Origin: Clostridia bacterium
GTDB lineage: Bacteria > Bacillota > Clostridia > Oscillospirales > Acutalibacteraceae
Assembly: GCA_017465505.1 (NCBI GenBank)
Contig: JAFTWB010000006.1
Span: forward strand, 186,001-250,000
Direction: 5' to 3'
DNA: 64,000 nt
Part shown: piece by piece, positions 63,270 through 64,000 of the stretch
Layout: every line of letters starts with the position of its first letter
Position numbering within the stretch: the stretch's first letter is position 1
The notes under the pieces: model-generated
Told to the model about the DNA's origin: nothing
Database searches by the model: none
The model's input: the letters and a program-made list of their open reading frames with translations, nothing else
Program-made: the position numbers and the translations under genes

Positions 63270-63302
63270 AAAGTGCGTCCTTGTTCAGACGCACTTTTAT
63301 TT
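63268..63302. terminator. Bidirectional terminator after the RluA-family gene
   Basis: AAAGTGCGTC pairs with GACGCACTTT (63269-63298) with T's on the plus side and the A-rich arm giving T's on the minus side. The stop of the convergent TIGR04086 gene lies at 63301. Confidence 0.88.
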
Positions 63303-63711
63303 ATACCTTGAATTTTTCTTTTTTATTAACACCTTTGATTCCACCTAAAGCAGAGGGGAGAATAGTTGCAAGAGCTTTAAGCAAAATCATATATGTAATA
63401 CTGCTCTCAGTTATAAATCCTGCAATTATTATTCCCAAAAGGACAACTGTGCCGCATAAAGTACCCAGCAATAAACCTTTTTCTTTGCTGATTCTTCCTG
63501 CACAGAAACCACCGCAGTATCCGCCGAGAGCAAGAGGTACAAGAATGAGAAATTCTGCCGCACTTCTGAAAAGATTTCCTGCTATAACAGAAAACAAACT
63601 AAGGAAAAGTACCCCCAGCAAAACAACAGCAGCATTGATTATTACTCCCATAATCAAAGCTTTTACAGGCATAGATGAGCTTTCTTTCATATTTATCTTT
63701 ACTGCTTTCAT
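63301..63711 (-). CDS. TIGR04086-family membrane protein
   Basis: Small membrane protein (136 aa) with four hydrophobic segments (about 18-40, 50-70, 80-100 and 108-126) and a Gly-rich core (LALGGYCGGFCAGRISKEKGLLLG). These match TIGR04086, a clostridial family that usually lies next to yajC in secretion gene sets; function unknown. It follows yajC here too. ATG 63711 has AGGGG about 9 bp upstream, and that site lies in the 3' arm of a hairpin (see 63717-63762). This is the second case in the window with that arrangement. Confidence 0.85.
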   Translation of the reverse strand: MKAVKINMKESSSMPVKALIMGVIINAAVVLLGVLFLSLFSVIAGNLFRSAAEFLILVPLALGGYCGGFCAGRISKEKGLLLGTLCGTVVLLGIIIAGFITESSITYMILLKALATILPSALGGIKGVNKKEKFKV

Positions 63712-63712
63712 A

Positions 63713-63763
63713 ATAAAAACCCCTGAATATAAATCTCTGTTGAGATTATATTCAAGGGTTTAA
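63713..63763 (-). terminator. Long hairpin between yajC and the TIGR04086 gene, containing the ribosome site
   Basis: On the minus strand a near-perfect stem of about 20 bp (AAACCCTTGAATATAATCTC with GAGATTTATATTCAGGGGTT, 63717-63762) is followed by TTTTATT and the next ATG. AGGGG of the 3' arm is the ribosome site of the next gene, so it can end transcription or hide that site. Confidence 0.75.
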
Positions 63764-63770
63764 TGTTTTA

Positions 63771-64000
63771 TTACTGGTTTTTCTTTGCTTTTTTCTCAGC
63801 TTTAGCCTTGGCTTTTTCTTCAGCTAAACGCTTCTTCTCTTCTTCCTGAGCAGCAATAGCAGTGTTGTTGGAGTATACACACCACTTCTTGAATCTGAGT
63901 TTAACTCTGTCAGAGCCTGTTTCAAGAACAATTTCCTCGTCCTCATCTTTAACAGCAACAACCTTACCTGTAATACCGCCGATTGTTGTGATATCGTCGC
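63771..64000 (-). CDS. yajC: Preprotein translocase subunit YajC, C-terminal part
   Basis: Only the last 76 codons are in the window; the gene runs out of the right edge and its first two bases here are a partial codon. The visible part shows the YajC core D-D-I-T-T-I-G-G-I-T-G-K-V-V-A-V near the edge, then IVLETGSDRVKLRFKKWCV, as in the YajC beta region. A Lys/Ala/Glu-rich tail (EEEKKRLAEEKAKAKAEKKA) ends at TAA 63771. YajC assists the Sec translocase with SecDF; its single membrane helix lies outside the window. Confidence 0.85.
   Translation of the reverse strand, partial: DDITTIGGITGKVVAVKDEDEEIVLETGSDRVKLRFKKWCVYSNNTAIAAQEEEKKRLAEEKAKAKAEKKAKKNQ

Overview
This window looks like core chromosome from a low-to-moderate G+C, endospore-forming member of the Clostridia, most likely a Ruminococcus-type member of the Oscillospiraceae/Ruminococcaceae. 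The reasons are: sporulation genes (ylbJ, yqfC-yqfD, a YlmC/YmxH protein, a SpoIID-like protein); a PolC-type replicase; T-box, THF and FMN leader RNAs; vitamin ECF S-components; and three genes with Ruminococcus-style dockerin repeats (NI-R/K-DAT-x-IQK). One dockerin protein is a type I pullulanase with a CBM26-like starch-binding module, and a second CBM26-dockerin gene survives as a remnant. This is the kind of gene set known from the starch-degrading amylosome of Ruminococcus bromii and relatives. The species assignment is inference.

Layout. 1-3.2 kb: the 3' end of mnmA, a lone fructose-type PTS EIIC divergent from a PfkB-type sugar kinase, and tcdA. 3.2-6.7 kb (minus): PAP2 phosphatase, asnB, ylbJ. 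6.8-13 kb (plus): yqfC-yqfD, ymdB, a FakA/YloV-like protein, recG. 13-18.7 kb: a phosphoesterase, a DacF-like carboxypeptidase, a reduced SpoIID-like protein, an unknown membrane protein with an acidic tail, and a secreted leucine-rich-repeat protein ending in a dockerin. 18.7-28.3 kb: T-box-controlled thrS, a VanY-like protein lacking its metal ligands, rpmE, yigZ, dnaG-rpoD-zincin, a CBM26/half-dockerin remnant, a LysM protein and eno. 28.5-33.7 kb: tandem type I pullulanases, one cytoplasmic and one secreted and dockerin-bearing. 33.7-36.3 kb (minus): folT plus a 2-hydroxyacid dehydrogenase behind a THF riboswitch, and ribU behind an FMN riboswitch. 36.4-40.5 kb (minus): a four-gene run of M20 dipeptidase, membrane protein, GT2 and LicD. 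40.6-45.4 kb: yfbR, an LCP ligase, two unknown membrane proteins, ymxH and a SleB-type cell-wall hydrolase with a long structured leader. 45.5-60.9 kb: rpsB-tsf, then pyrH-frr-uppS-cdsA-dxr-rseP-ispG-polC-(AI-2E family permease)-mtaB. 60.9-64 kb: a GH10-like protein, a DUF1294 protein, an RluA synthase, a TIGR04086 membrane protein and the 3' part of yajC.

Working together: the secreted dockerin pullulanase could cut branched starch on a surface complex while its cytoplasmic paralogue debranches imported dextrins. The LRR-dockerin protein could add a binding role to the same complex. The rpsB-to-mtaB run couples translation, isoprenoid and lipid synthesis, and replication. I saw no tRNA or rRNA genes, no CRISPR array, and no intact insertion sequence or prophage. 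The most unusual items are the secreted starch-complex genes, the metal-ligand-less VanY homologue, the reduced SpoIID, the hydrolase leader, and two terminator hairpins that contain the next gene's ribosome binding site.
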